A stretch of DNA of 32,310 nucleotides, taken from Penium margaritaceum (Eukaryota; Streptophyta; Zygnematophyceae; Desmidiales; Peniaceae). The notes under the pieces are model-generated. The model saw only the letters and a list, made by a program, of their open reading frames with translations. It did no database searches and was not told the origin of the DNA. How positions within the stretch are numbered: position 1 is the stretch's first letter; every line of letters starts with the position of its first letter. The stretch spans positions 45,774-78,083 of the forward strand of contig SZWC01007330.1 in NCBI GenBank assembly GCA_023375785.1, in the 5' to 3' direction. Both the position numbers and the translations under genes were made by a program. Below, one piece after another: positions 1-8,559 of the stretch.

Positions 1-310
1 GTTGGGTTTGGCGCTTGCTGTGCGCGGACGTCGTACGCAAACTTGAACAACATCGATGCCCCATCGATGTGGATCGCGGTTCCTCGGCCGCGGTAATGGG
101 GTCAGCTCGGAACCCCGGGTCAACTATGGGGCAAACCATATGCGCGGGATCAGCAGGAGTTAGTGGGATGGTGCTGTCACAACACCTTAGTCAGAAGAGG
201 CACTGCCACCGCTGATCTTCTGGCTGTCACTTTTCTTGAGGAAGCTTTGAACGAGTTGCAGATGGATGCGGCTGAAGGCGGCGAGCATGAGAGACCCGGG
301 TGTGTTTCTT
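1..310 (-). other. Leader and possible gag start of element Z (leaves window on left)
   Basis: Read on the minus strand, this follows a primer-binding site and LTR, so it should be the leader and beginning of the coding part of a retroelement whose body lies beyond the left edge. A short open stretch is visible on the minus strand (378 to 187) but it matches nothing I recognise, and it starts inside the LTR. The placement rests on context only. No protein domain is claimed. Confidence 0.4.
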
Positions 311-324
311 GGGCTCTGATACCA
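311..324 (-). promoter_or_regulatory. Primer-binding site of element Z (3' end of initiator Met tRNA)
   Basis: On the minus strand the sequence is TGGTATCAGAGCCC, the classic plant copia primer-binding site complementary to the 3' terminus of initiator methionine tRNA. It starts directly after an LTR end TGACA. Minus-strand DNA synthesis would be primed here. It differs from the site used by the other elements in the window, which pairs with the tRNA anticodon arm. Confidence 0.8.
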
Positions 325-905
325 TGTCAGAATACTGCAGGTGCTTCTGTGAATGGGCACGGTCACAAGGATGAACACTTAAGGTGAGGAAAGAAGGACG
401 AACAGAGGCGGAGCGGAAACGGAGGTGGAAAGTAGAACTGAAGCAGAAGGGAATGTTCTGGGTGCGACACGAAGGTGCAAGCACTGAGGAAGGAAGGGGT
501 TGTGTGTGGACACAGTATTTGAAATGAAATCTTGGAAGCTTCCTTGTAGGTGTGGGTGTTAATGAGGTAAGAAGAACATCAGCAGAGAGAGACTGGGCGC
601 AGTGTGAGAGCACGGACGGTGAGAGGCAATGTGAGGAGAATGAATTGGAGGCGGTCCAGAGGATGAGCCTTGAGAGGAATTGAATGGATTCCTCCATAGA
701 AGGAGTACAAGTAATACAGAAGGTTAGTGTCCTAGCCTAGTTCACTTTTTCCAGCGGGCACATAAGAGTATGGTAGCGGTTCAGGCATAACAGAGGCGCC
801 CTGAGACCACGAAGGGAGAACCGGCTTTGCTCACCGTATACATAGAGGAGTGTCATGCGTAGGAGCGATCTCTGCTAGTACGTTATCCTTGAATTTCCCA
901 CAACA
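325..905 (-). repeat. 5' LTR of element Z, minus strand
   Basis: The inner end is fixed by the adjoining primer-binding site (minus strand ...TGACA then TGGTATCAGAGCC). The outer end is placed at 905, where the minus strand begins TGTTGTGGGAAA, giving a 581-bp repeat with TG...CA ends. The half next to the primer site is pyrimidine-rich on the minus strand, as is usual for U5. The outer boundary is inference, because the second LTR needed to confirm it is not in the window. An open stretch here (697-227, minus) is read as a by-product of this composition. Confidence 0.6.
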
Positions 906-1379
906 AAGCCGCTTGCCACATTTTTGCAAGGTTTGCACGATGGTTGGTCATGGACCCATTGGAGCTTGGTAGGATTTCATTGGAGATGAACCGACAGTGT
1001 CACTCTTCATTCTTTCTCGGAACCTACACCCCTTGAAGCTATCTCTGGGATAATTCCTGCCACATAGTATCCTCTAAAGACAGAACAAGAAGGCTCACAT
1101 CACTCCCCCATGACGTCATGGTACGCATGTCTATACATGTGTACAGGTGATTAAAAGTAAACAGCAAGATACTCAACATTCAATACAGAAACAACCCACT
1201 CTCAGAAACCCTCAAGCAAGGGACAAATCCTGACATAGTGAATGGCCACCGTGAATTATCTGCCCACCAATGCCGTGGACAGGAAGTCAGCCCGCTGAAT
1301 GTCCATGCTGACCTAGACGACGGAGAACACCTGTATCTCCACAAGATCATGCTAAAAGTGATGCTCAATAACGCTAGGT
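906..1379. other. Gene-free stretch between LTR Z and element A
   Basis: No coding or RNA gene is recognisable. It may hold the eroded 5' part of element A (leader and N-terminal gag), but no LTR or primer-binding site for A can be found. The only sharp signals are the palindrome at 1108-1121 and an imperfect 24-bp palindrome directly after it (1121-1144, nine of ten arm positions matching). Confidence 0.5.
1108..1121. promoter_or_regulatory. Perfect 14-bp palindrome with a TGACGTCA core
   Basis: CCATGACGTCATGG is a perfect dyad centred on TGACGTCA, the full bZIP (CRE / C-box type) recognition site. It is followed by a second, imperfect palindrome at 1121-1144. Whether it works as a promoter element, perhaps of a lost element A LTR, is inference. 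Confidence 0.4.
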
Positions 1380-2110
1380 GTGATGAAATTCCCTTCATTA
1401 TATAGAATCTCAGCAGCATGAGGCTGGGTGGAGGAGGATGTCTCCACCTTTATCCAGAAGTTTTGAGACGCTCATGCAATAAGCCACCAGCATGTGGTGG
1501 GACCTGAAATCCGATACATAGGCAATGAAATCCCTGATGACGCTGCTGGAGTGTTGGGGGCCTACGATCACATTTATTGGACGGTGGGTAGAAAAGCAAG
1601 TTTCCTATACCACTGTCTCGGAGTACGTACGGAATGAAGCCACACCACCTCCTCCTATGGCTACAGGGGAAATAACATCATCCGTAGCAGTGGAACGGGC
1701 CCAAAGCGCCAAGGAAACTGCCTACTTTTGGCAAGGCTGGATATTGGCCTCGGGGGTGTAGTAAAATTAAGGAGGGAGGAGATGGGGATGAATGGAAAGG
1801 AGGAAATGGTGGGAAGGATCTCACCAGCTTGATGGTTCAGTGTGCCTCCAACAATGTGAGAACGATGCGTAGGAAAGGAACTTACGGCCTCAGGCACAAA
1901 TGAGCACACCACTTTCGAGAATAGAGATTTCATCTCTCTTGCTCCATACAACAACTTCAGAGCTGGCAACGACAAGGTTGAGGTAGCTGAGGGGATTGGT
2001 GATAAGCTGGTCACAGTGGGTATCAACGGTGTAGACTCAGACCTCAAGCTAAAGGGGGTAGTATACTTGCCCTCCTTCCTCATCTTTAAGATAACTGACC
2101 ACTGCATGAC
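1380..2110 (+). pseudogene. Element A gag and protease remnant
   Basis: From about 1380, frames can be matched to gag of element C: a segment like LQRLISMR at about 1390-1420, then around 1484-1640 the block ending SEYVRNEA, which parallels SEYVQNEA in C. Stops lie in the gag part, including a TAG at 1519-1521 where the relatives have Gln. The CCHC zinc knuckle expected near 1750-1790 is absent, so a small deletion is inferred. A protease-like stretch follows (about 1880-2110: SGTNEH, then GDKLVTVGING and VVYLPSF). The Asp of the catalytic DSG motif appears as Ala. No functional product is expected. Confidence 0.7.
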
Positions 2111-2368
2111 AATTGGAATTCACAGAAAAGGAGACAGTGATAGTTCCTACCAAGGACATTGACATGTCCTATCCCACCAAGAAGGTTGTTGCACAAGTTC
2201 CTCGCGTTGATGGACTAAACATCTTGTAGACAAAGATGACACCATCAAAGGCTTCATCTTTGGCCAAGAGTGATGGTGAGGAGAACAGCGATGGAGAGTC
2301 TGGTGATAGAGGGCATGAGCAGAGTAGTAGAAGCAATGTCAGTGGAAGAATTGGAAACAAATCCATAA

Positions 2369-2662
2369 GTGAAAGTAATGACTGGGGTTGTTTTGTCTAG
2401 CCAGCACACTTGCTCTAAGAAAATCTGGCACAGCCTCTTTGGGCACGTGGGTCATTGCATGCTGGTGCTTATGGGAAGGCAGGAGCTCATGCGTTGGATG
2501 GAGCTAGGTAATGAGGTGGAAGGACCCAGGAACTTGTGTGAGCCGTGCCTTCAAGTCAAGGCTAAGAAGAAACCCTTAATAGTACACGTACTCTTGCACC
2601 CATCGACCTCATCCACTCTGATGTGTGCGGTCCCCTTTGTGTACCAGCAATGGATGCAGTAG
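2369..2662 (+). pseudogene. Element A GAG-pre-integrase and start of integrase
   Basis: The reading frame carries the zinc-binding domain that precedes copia integrase: WHSLFGHVGH, then the CEPC pair, matching WHRRFGHVAN...CEPC in element C. Just beyond, in another frame (about 2600-2640), is IDLIHSDVCGPL, the start of the integrase core with its first catalytic Asp, so a frameshift lies near 2590. The domain would form the N-terminal zinc finger of integrase. It is a fragment only. Confidence 0.7.
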
Positions 2663-3340
2663 ATACTTTCACACCTGTACCAAAAACAACTATCGCAAGA
2701 TCTTGATATGATTTCTCAAAAAGAGAAGCAAGGTGAGGGAAAAAATACGAGCTTTTTCACTATGGTTGAGTGAAAGAGTGGTAAGATGGTGAAGGTATTC
2801 AGGACAGACAATGGGAAAGAGTAGAAAGCCTGCAGGGAGTGGCTCAAGGTATAGGGCAGTGAACACAACAAAACCACCCCCTACTCACCTCCAAGCATCG
2901 TCACAGAAGAGAGGATGGACCAGACCCTCCTCGGCATGACAAGGTGCATGCTCTTTGGCGCCAAGCTACCTCCTCGGTCCTGGGCTGAAGCAGAACGTAC
3001 TGTTGTCTATCATGTAAACCTTACACCTGCAGCAGCTCTGAGAAGGAGAGGCAAGGAGAAGAAAACACTTCAGCTGAAAAAGATGCAAGAAGCATGGTCA
3101 GGCAAGAATCCAAAAGCCTCCCATCTTAACGTGTTTGGTTGCACCGGTTTTTCAAGGGTCCAGGTCGGTGTGAGCCCTGGAAAGCTACATGCAGGAGTAC
3201 AAAAGCAAATGTTCATTGGCTGTGACAATGTCCACAGACCATACAGACTGTGGGACCAAGGAGCCAAGAAGGTCATCTGCAGCAAAGGCATGGATTTTCA
3301 TAGTAGGTCTATGAGTAAGGGAGATATTCTTGAACTCTAG
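2663..3340 (+). pseudogene. Element A integrase core and C-terminal part
   Basis: At 2805-2915 the DNG motif with the second catalytic Asp is followed by TTPYSP and a Glu before RMDQ, the usual third catalytic position. Two stops lie between. From 2915 an open 141-residue frame continues with MDQTLLGMTRCMLFGAKLPP and the GKNPKASHLNVFGC segment, typical of the copia integrase C-terminal region just before the acidic linker. It stops at 3338-3340. The enzyme would have joined element cDNA to chromosomal DNA; this copy is broken. Confidence 0.7.
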
Positions 3341-3540
3341 AACACTCCTTACCAGAAAGAGTGGTCCACCTTCCTTGAGGAGGGAAACAACGCACCAGCA
3401 CATTGGCATGTGCATAGGCTGGGTGGTGCAGCAAGAAGAGCTAATGAAGAAGACTTAGAGGAATTAGGCTCCGAGTCTGGCGTATCTGAACCTCCTTCCC
3501 ATGAGGAGGATGCCTCTCCAATCATCATTGATGATCAGAC

Positions 3541-4212
3541 ATGAAGCCACCACATCAGCAACAACAACCAGCAGGTCCAAGGAGCAGTTCACATCTCAAA
3601 GTACGTTGGCAGCATTCTGACACAGATTGGGGTAAATGGACAGGCTTCAACTATTTGTTCCTGGTTCAAGAGGATCCAACATCTTTTGCAGATACACTCA
3701 CTCTGCCTGACAAAGCTGAGTGGGATGAAGCAATACGATGTGAAGTCAATTCTATAGAGGAGAATGGGCCATGGGTGCTGGTGGACATACCTGCTGGGGC
3801 TCACGTGGTAGTGTCCAAGTCGTTGCTGAGAGTACACAAGAAATGAGATGACAAGATGGACAAGTACAAGGCTCGGGTGGTGGCAAGGGGAAACTCCCAG
3901 AGGAAGGACTAACACTACAATGAAACGTTTATACTTATGGCCAAGTTTGCCTTCATTTGTTGGATCCTCTCAGTGGCATTGGCGTGCATCTATGAGGTCC
4001 ACCAGATCGACGTCAAAACGGTGTTTCTGAATGACGCCATCAACAAGGAGGTGTACATGGCAGTGCCAGAGGAGGTGTCTGCGTTGCTGAAGAAGGTGTG
4101 TAGGCTTTGGAAGCTATTGTATGGGCTGAAACAAGAACCACTAATGTGGTACCTGAAAATGGACGGCTCCATGACCGAGCTTGGCTTCAAGTGTCAAAAC
4201 AACATCCAAGTA
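3541..4212 (+). pseudogene. Element A reverse transcriptase, N-terminal half
   Basis: The first frame (3541-3846) has DKAEWDEAIRCEVNSIEENG then WVLVDIPAGAHVV, the standard start of the copia RT domain. After a stop at 3844-3846 the signal continues at 3860-3915 and again from 3937 in a new frame: IYEVHQIDVKTVFLNDAINKEV, then LLYGLKQEPLMWY. The homology ends near 4212, before the catalytic YVDD box, because unrelated DNA interrupts it. At least two frame breaks. No active enzyme is possible. Confidence 0.75.
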
Positions 4213-5055
4213 CCACACGGCGCATCCGGTCTCTCACTCATGCCCATCTTGCAGTCACATTGCCCCTGCCACCTCCGGTCTCTCACTCATCTGCCTAACC
4301 CCCGAGAAGGCTCACCTCCAGCCATTGAGAGCCGAATGGCTCGGGCGGCAAAGCCAAACGAGCCTCTCCTGACGCAGCAACCGGCCACCAAACCAGCATA
4401 CGTGCCCCACGGACGGACTTTGCTTGCTGACCATCGGGCGGTGACGCTTTCCCAAAAGGTGGTGCGGGACCCAATCCACGTGCGTCAGCTAAACGGCCAC
4501 CCCACGGCACATGCACGTAGTGACATCACCGACCATATCCGGGGGAGACCGCGCCTCGGTCCTAGCTACACGAAAGTGGCCTCTTCCATGCCTCGGACCT
4601 CCCCAGCTTGGAAGTCCCACGGACCGTCGCCACAACACAAGAGTGGCTAGGCAACCAAGAACGTGTGAAGTCGCAAAGCAACACCGCATACAGCAGAAGC
4701 AACAACAGCAACGTGGTGGTTGCGGCTATATACATCACACCGCCCACCTTAGCAGGCGTACTCACCATAGACTAGCACGTACTGTCACTAGGTCAAGGCC
4801 CACAATATTAAGGATAGGCTGATGCTCCTTGTTCTTTAATACTATTCATCAATTCATCGTAATCTTTGCTTCCATCACTTCCAGCTTGACTCCACCTGTT
4901 TGCCCATCTTTTCGTTTGCTTCCGCTCCATGTTCAGCTTGAAACATTTTTCCAACATCAAGTGCTATGAAGAAGACCACATTGTGTACATATGAAAACAG
5001 CAGTAGCTACACCAAATCATCATCTTGAATTTTGAAAAAACTATCCTTTTTTCAT
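4213..5055. mobile_element. Insertion inside element A RT, possible solo LTR
   Basis: Copia homology stops near 4212 and resumes near 5056, with about 840 bp between that match nothing else in the window. The first half is GC-rich and holds a direct repeat (CCGGTCTCTCACTCAT near 4230 and 4278). A TATA-like CTATATACA lies near 4728-4736, followed by an AT-rich, pyrimidine-rich half. U3 then TATA then a pyrimidine-rich tail would suit a solitary LTR, but no TG...CA ends or target duplication could be fixed. The catalytic YVDD part of RT is missing across the insertion, so some target DNA was lost too. Confidence 0.4.
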
Positions 5056-5960
5056 GAAATGCGGAAGAGCTTGTAAAGCTGGAGTAGCAGCTGGGTTGTT
5101 GATTCAAAATGACGGACATGGGCAACCTCGAGTACTACCTTGGTGTCGCCATCAAGAGAAACTGCAAAGCATACATGCTGGAGATCAGACACGCAAAGTG
5201 CATGGAAGAGTTGCTCAATTGCTACAAGATGGAGGAGTGCAACCCCATGGGCACGCCCATGAGTATGACGTGTGAATTAAGCTCAAGCATGGGCCCAATT
5301 ACAGATGAGGAGAAGGAGGAGATGGCGGGCATGCCATACCAGTCCACCGTCGGCAGCATCATGTACGTAATGGTGCTGATTCAGTCTGACCTGGCCTTTG
5401 TGGAGGGCCAAGTGAGCCACGACGTCGTTGACCCTGGGCCGCTGCATTGGCAAGCAGTGGAGCAGATCCTCCACTACCTCAAAGAAACAAAACAGTCACG
5501 GCTCATGTTTTAAGGAGGAGCACACAGCGACTTCCTCGAGTTGGTCGGTCACTTGGATGCCAACTGGGCTCCTGACGTGGACGACAGAAAATCAAAATCG
5601 GGATAAGCGTTTTTGCTTGGTGGTACATCACTTTGCTGGGCAAGTAGGAAGAAAGATCGCATGTCATTCTCTAGCATGGAGGCAAAGTACATTGCACTCG
5701 TGGAAGCTGCAAAGGAGGCAGTGTGGCTCCTACGGCTTCTGAAGGAGATTGGGGTCCGTAGAGGAAGCCGATTACGCTAAACGTTGACAACATGAGGGCC
5801 ATGAGCTTCACCCGGAATCCGGTGCTACCCACGAGGACGGAGCACAGCAAGATTTCTCATTACTATGCGTAAGACTTGGTGGAAAAGGAAGATGCAGCCA
5901 TTGTGCATTGTGACACTGAACGTATGCTCACAGATGCTATGAACATGGCGCAACCCAAGG
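5056..5960 (+). pseudogene. Element A RT C-terminus and RNase H remnant
   Basis: The frame from 5109 reads DMGNLEYYLGVAIKRN, the segment that follows the YVDD box in copia RT, through YQSTVGSIMY to the connection region at 5513. RNase H pieces follow in shifted frames: GHLDANWAPDVDD (about 5545-5585, catalytic Asp kept), KYIALVEAAKEAVWLL (about 5685-5735) and LNVDNMRAMS (about 5780-5810). A last frame (5876 onward) ends the RNase H similarity near 5960. At least three frameshifts and a stop are needed to join them. Confidence 0.7.
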
Positions 5961-6052
5961 ACAGGCACAATGCAAGATCCCTAGAGGATGGTCTCTGCTG
6001 TGAGGAATACAACACCACAGGTTACAAGGACAGAACATCACGACTACGGTGC

Positions 6053-6060
6053 AAGGGGGA
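6053..6060 (+). promoter_or_regulatory. Polypurine tract of element A
   Basis: AAGGGGGA stands directly before TATTGTTGC, the standard plant copia arrangement of plus-strand primer and 3' LTR start. It fixes element A's 3' LTR start at 6064 (TGTTGC) or one to three bases earlier. Confidence 0.65.
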
Positions 6061-6689
6061 TATTGTTGCTATTCTGTTCCCCATGCCATGAGTGTCATTG
6101 ATTTTATTCCCTGGTTGGACCACTAAGCTGTGGTTAAACGCCTGATCTGATCTTAGGAATAAATTCCTTTTTTCATGCAGGATCGAGCTTTGAATAACTC
6201 AAGTTGAGTGAGTATTCAAAAGTCACCATAGCCCAACGTTTGGGTTGTTGATGGGTTGAATCTTGTATCCATCATGAGTAGCAGGATATTGCACCACTAG
6301 TGATCTAGGTTCCACTCCAACAGGATCCAACTGTATCACGGCCATAAAGGAGGTAACCAGCAAGACCCCCTTGACCACGAAGAACTCCTCCTTGACTTCT
6401 GGGTGAGAGAAGGGTGCTTCGGCAGGTCACCATCGAAGCACCTCCCCTGGCTTAGTGAGTAAGGAATGGTGGATTACTTTGACGGCCGCAGTAGGGGCTC
6501 TACTGCTCCGAATTGGACGTGCTTGGATGCATTGGAAAGCTTGTATCACATGCTATAAGTATCTGATGTAGTTTAAACATCCTAGGTAAAATACGTGTTT
6601 CAATTCAGTTCTCCTAAATGCCATGGGTTTCTGTCCATTCCTAGCCTGTGATCCTTGTGCTCCACACTCCTCACTATTGGTGTCCATTG

Positions 6690-6707
6690 GCTTCCAAAAT
6701 TGGAAGC
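6690..6707. repeat. 18-nt inverted repeat (hairpin)
   Basis: GCTTCCAAAATTGGAAGC has two perfect 8-bp arms around AA. It is 16 bp before a second perfect hairpin. Function unknown. Confidence 0.5.
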
Positions 6708-6723
6708 GTACATTATTGAGAAC

Positions 6724-6745
6724 GAGGCATCCTTGAGGATGCCTC
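6724..6745. repeat. 22-nt perfect hairpin
   Basis: The arms GAGGCATCC and GGATGCCTC enclose the loop TTGA. A run of T does not follow, so a terminator role is not indicated. Function unknown. Confidence 0.5.
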
Positions 6746-7394
6746 TGCACCTAATACTTCTAACATAAACGAGGCAGAAAATGGTTCCAATGGAGTGGTT
6801 ATCACCAGAGCATTACACCGAGCTCTTACAAATAAAATGGTGGTCAAACGAGGCTGTCTCACTCTCATGGATTTGGATACAGTGGTAGGTGTGACTTGGA
6901 TGAAGCTTCTGGGATCATTACAGATTTCTTAGCAACATCACGTGCTCTGGCCAGTGCTAGAGAGGGTTGGGCAACCCTTTGGTGCATCCTTGACAGTGGC
7001 GTGATGGTGCGGCTGTAACTGTCACTGCAATGGCATCTCTACTGCTGATGTCTACTACTGAGGGTCTACTGTGGTTATGACTCTCACTGCTCCTTCCGTT
7101 GCTGTACATCTATTGCGTAGCTTAGCAATCGATGCCAAGCTACTTTGACAGCATGAAAAGATGCTAGGAAGCTTCCTAGTCTTGATGTCGGTGATGATTC
7201 TTGCCAAACTGTCCAGTAAGCGAATGCACTAGCCTGGACAACAGGTGCAAGAAAAAACAAGGGTTGGGCTAGGGAGGCGCTTAAACTATTATAAGCTTCA
7301 ACACCTTCAACATCAAATAAAGATTACAAATGACATACCACAGCAAAAAAACACTTGCCATGGTGCATGACGGGTGACGCACAAGATAATGATC

Positions 7395-7399
7395 GGTTT
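7395..7399. repeat. Left target-site duplication of element F (GGTTT)
   Basis: GGTTT directly outside the outer end of F's 3' LTR is repeated at 30333-30337, directly outside F's 5' LTR. Five base pairs is the usual copia duplication length. Confidence 0.75.
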
Positions 7400-7486
7400 A
7401 GTCAATGCGCCGGATAGCAACGGTCTAGAAAATGGGTCCCGTCATGGGAGACCGCCAACCGCTCTTGGTATTGCAACCAAGATAAC
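7400..7486 (-). repeat. Distal end of element F 3' LTR, cut off by insertion
   Basis: These 87 bp are the reverse complement of the last part of the X-family LTR (compare 19600-19686), starting AGTCAATGCGCC where the consensus is TGTCAATGCGCC. The copy stops at GATAAC. The remaining 560 bp of the same LTR resume at 25321 with the next bases of the consensus, so this is one LTR of about 647 bp split by the array. Confidence 0.8.
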
Positions 7487-7491
7487 AAATC
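7487..7491. repeat. Left target-site duplication of the tandem array (AAATC)
   Basis: AAATC stands just before LTR1; ATATC stands just after the last LTR (25321-25325). The uninterrupted LTR X has GATAACATATCACCC at this place, so the original target was ATATC and one base has changed on the left. Confidence 0.7.
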
Positions 7492-7662
7492 TATTGAAAT
7501 GGTATGCACCTTGTCCACTGCCTAGCTGGCTAGCTGCACATACACAAAAGGTATGCACTGCTCTATGGAGTACGTCCCCTTGGGCTGTTTCGAGATGGGC
7601 CAGGAATGCACTGCCCATAATGGGTATGTGCCCTGTGGATCATCATAGGAATGATACCTTTG

Positions 7663-7734
7663 TGGCCTAGTTGAATACGCGTCCGAATCTCAAATGAGAG
7701 ATTGCACTTTCAAGCCCGTGACAGCCACAATTTT
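7663..7734 (+). other. tRNA-like module in LTR1 (A box, B box, T run)
   Basis: An A-box-like TGGCCTAGTTGA (7663-7674), a degenerate B-box-like CTTTCAAGCCC (7707-7717) and TTTT (7731-7734) lie at tRNA-gene spacing. The same three parts occur in all five X-family LTRs; the best B-box arm is in F's 5' LTR (30107-30129). No acceptor stem is formed, so this is a relic or SINE-like module, not a working tRNA gene. Confidence 0.5.
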
Positions 7735-8060
7735 CTTTGTGGCCTAAATTGTGACACGAAGCTTCTAGGAAGCTTACTCTAGCCTGCCTTGAGGATGACA
7801 CTTGGAGGTCTAAGGACGCGCCAAGTAGGATTGTAGGTTGAGGTTGGCTCCAGTGGAGCCACTACAAGTAAAATCTTTAGCAAAGCTCTGCAAGTATAAA
7901 AGCATGTACCTTGCATGCATCCATTTACAGTTCTTGCCTTTGAGACTCCTCACAGAGTGTCCAACCAAAGGTAGACACTAAAGACCAACATGTGGACTTC
8001 GTGAGGTTGCAAACCAACCGAACCTAAAGTGTGGATCCCTCATTTGAGGATGATATGGTA

Positions 8061-8080
8061 TCTTGGTTGCAATACCAAGA
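8061..8080 (+). other. U5 hairpin of X-family LTR
   Basis: Arms TCTTGGT and ACCAAGA enclose the loop TGCAAT. It ends 65 nt before the primer-binding site. Family Y has a hairpin with another stem sequence but a near-identical loop (TGAAAT) at exactly the same distance, which points to a structured RNA element in the genomic transcript. Confidence 0.65.
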
Positions 8081-8145
8081 GCGGTTGGCGGCCTCCCATG
8101 TCGGGACCCGTTTTCTAGACCGTTGTTATCCGGCACACTGACAAA

Positions 8146-8160
8146 GGGTTATGGGGCCAC
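8146..8160 (+). promoter_or_regulatory. Primer-binding site of element B/D (tRNA anticodon arm)
   Basis: The site differs at one of 15 bases from GGGTTATGGGCCCAC, the complement of the anticodon arm of plant initiator methionine tRNA. It lies two bases after the LTR end. Priming from a half-tRNA cut near the anticodon loop, as known for Drosophila copia and yeast Ty5, is the natural reading. Confidence 0.7.
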
Positions 8161-8559
8161 ACTTCTGGTTCTAAGGCACGCTTCCTAGAACGACTAGCTT
8201 GTGGTCTTGCATGGCGCACATGTACAACAGGGACACGACCATTGGACGACTCCATCTGCTCCATCGGCTCCATCGGCTTCTTCAGGTAGGGTGCGCGCAC
8301 GTGGCGGACTAAGGGACAAGGAACAGCTCTGTCCATGTTGGACACAACCCTCGAGCCCCAACAGGATAAAGCTCTACCCCTTTTTAGAAGGTGGTATGAC
8401 ACCGAGTTTGTTCTCTCACGACGACATCATCGCCTGAGGCGATCATCTGCAGGAGGGGTATGCAACGGAACCAACTGCACCTTTTAACAACGGTCGCAGT
8501 CAGCACCCTCAGCAACCTCATCGGCCTCAACGAAGCAGTGAAGCAGCAAAGCAGAAAAG
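8161..8559 (+). other. Leader of element B/D with 9-bp tandem repeats
   Basis: Untranslated leader between primer-binding site and gag. At 8250-8285 it holds four copies of a 9-bp unit close to CTCCATCGG. The same unit occurs five times in C's leader and once or twice in E's. The end of the leader and the original gag start are lost: compared with E, about 100 bp around the gag start are deleted at about 8574. Confidence 0.55.

Larger units (their letters stand above)
1380..6063 (+). mobile_element. Element A: old, decayed Ty1/copia retrotransposon
   Basis: Domains appear in copia order on the plus strand: gag (about 1380-1790), protease (about 1860-2110), GAG-pre-integrase (about 2400-2580), integrase (2600-3340), RT (3600-4212 and 5056-5350) and RNase H (to about 5960), then a polypurine tract and an LTR start. 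Integrase before RT shows copia rather than gypsy order. No 5' LTR is visible. Several stops and frameshifts, a lost zinc knuckle and an insertion in RT show it is dead. Protein similarity to element C is clear but low, so A belongs to an older, separate lineage. Confidence 0.8.
6064..7394. other. Element A 3' LTR start and gene-free DNA
   Basis: The LTR of A should begin at 6064, but its far end cannot be placed because no second copy is in the window. The rest holds short open frames only, none with a recognisable domain. Two strong hairpins lie at 6690-6745. The segment next to 7395 is the left flank of element F and continues, after removal of F, at 30338. Confidence 0.5.
7492..8143 (+). 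repeat. LTR1 (X family), 5' LTR of element B/D
   Basis: 652 bp, starting TATTGAAATGG and ending CTGACA. It contains the tRNA-like module at 7663-7734, a TATA box TATAAAA at 7895-7901 followed by CATGTACC, the motif ACTCCTCACAGAGTGTCCAAC shared with family Y, and the U5 hairpin at 8061-8080. A primer-binding site follows. U3 promoter and R/U5 functions are inferred from position. Confidence 0.85.

Noticed and set aside
227..697. A 156-residue minus-strand open frame
   Set aside because: It lies across an LTR and primer-binding site, has low-complexity Ser/Pro/Leu-rich sequence from a pyrimidine-rich U5, and shows no domain.
8250..8285. A CRISPR-like or microsatellite array
   Set aside because: Units are 9 bp without spacers, few in number and inside an element leader; they are treated as a leader repeat.
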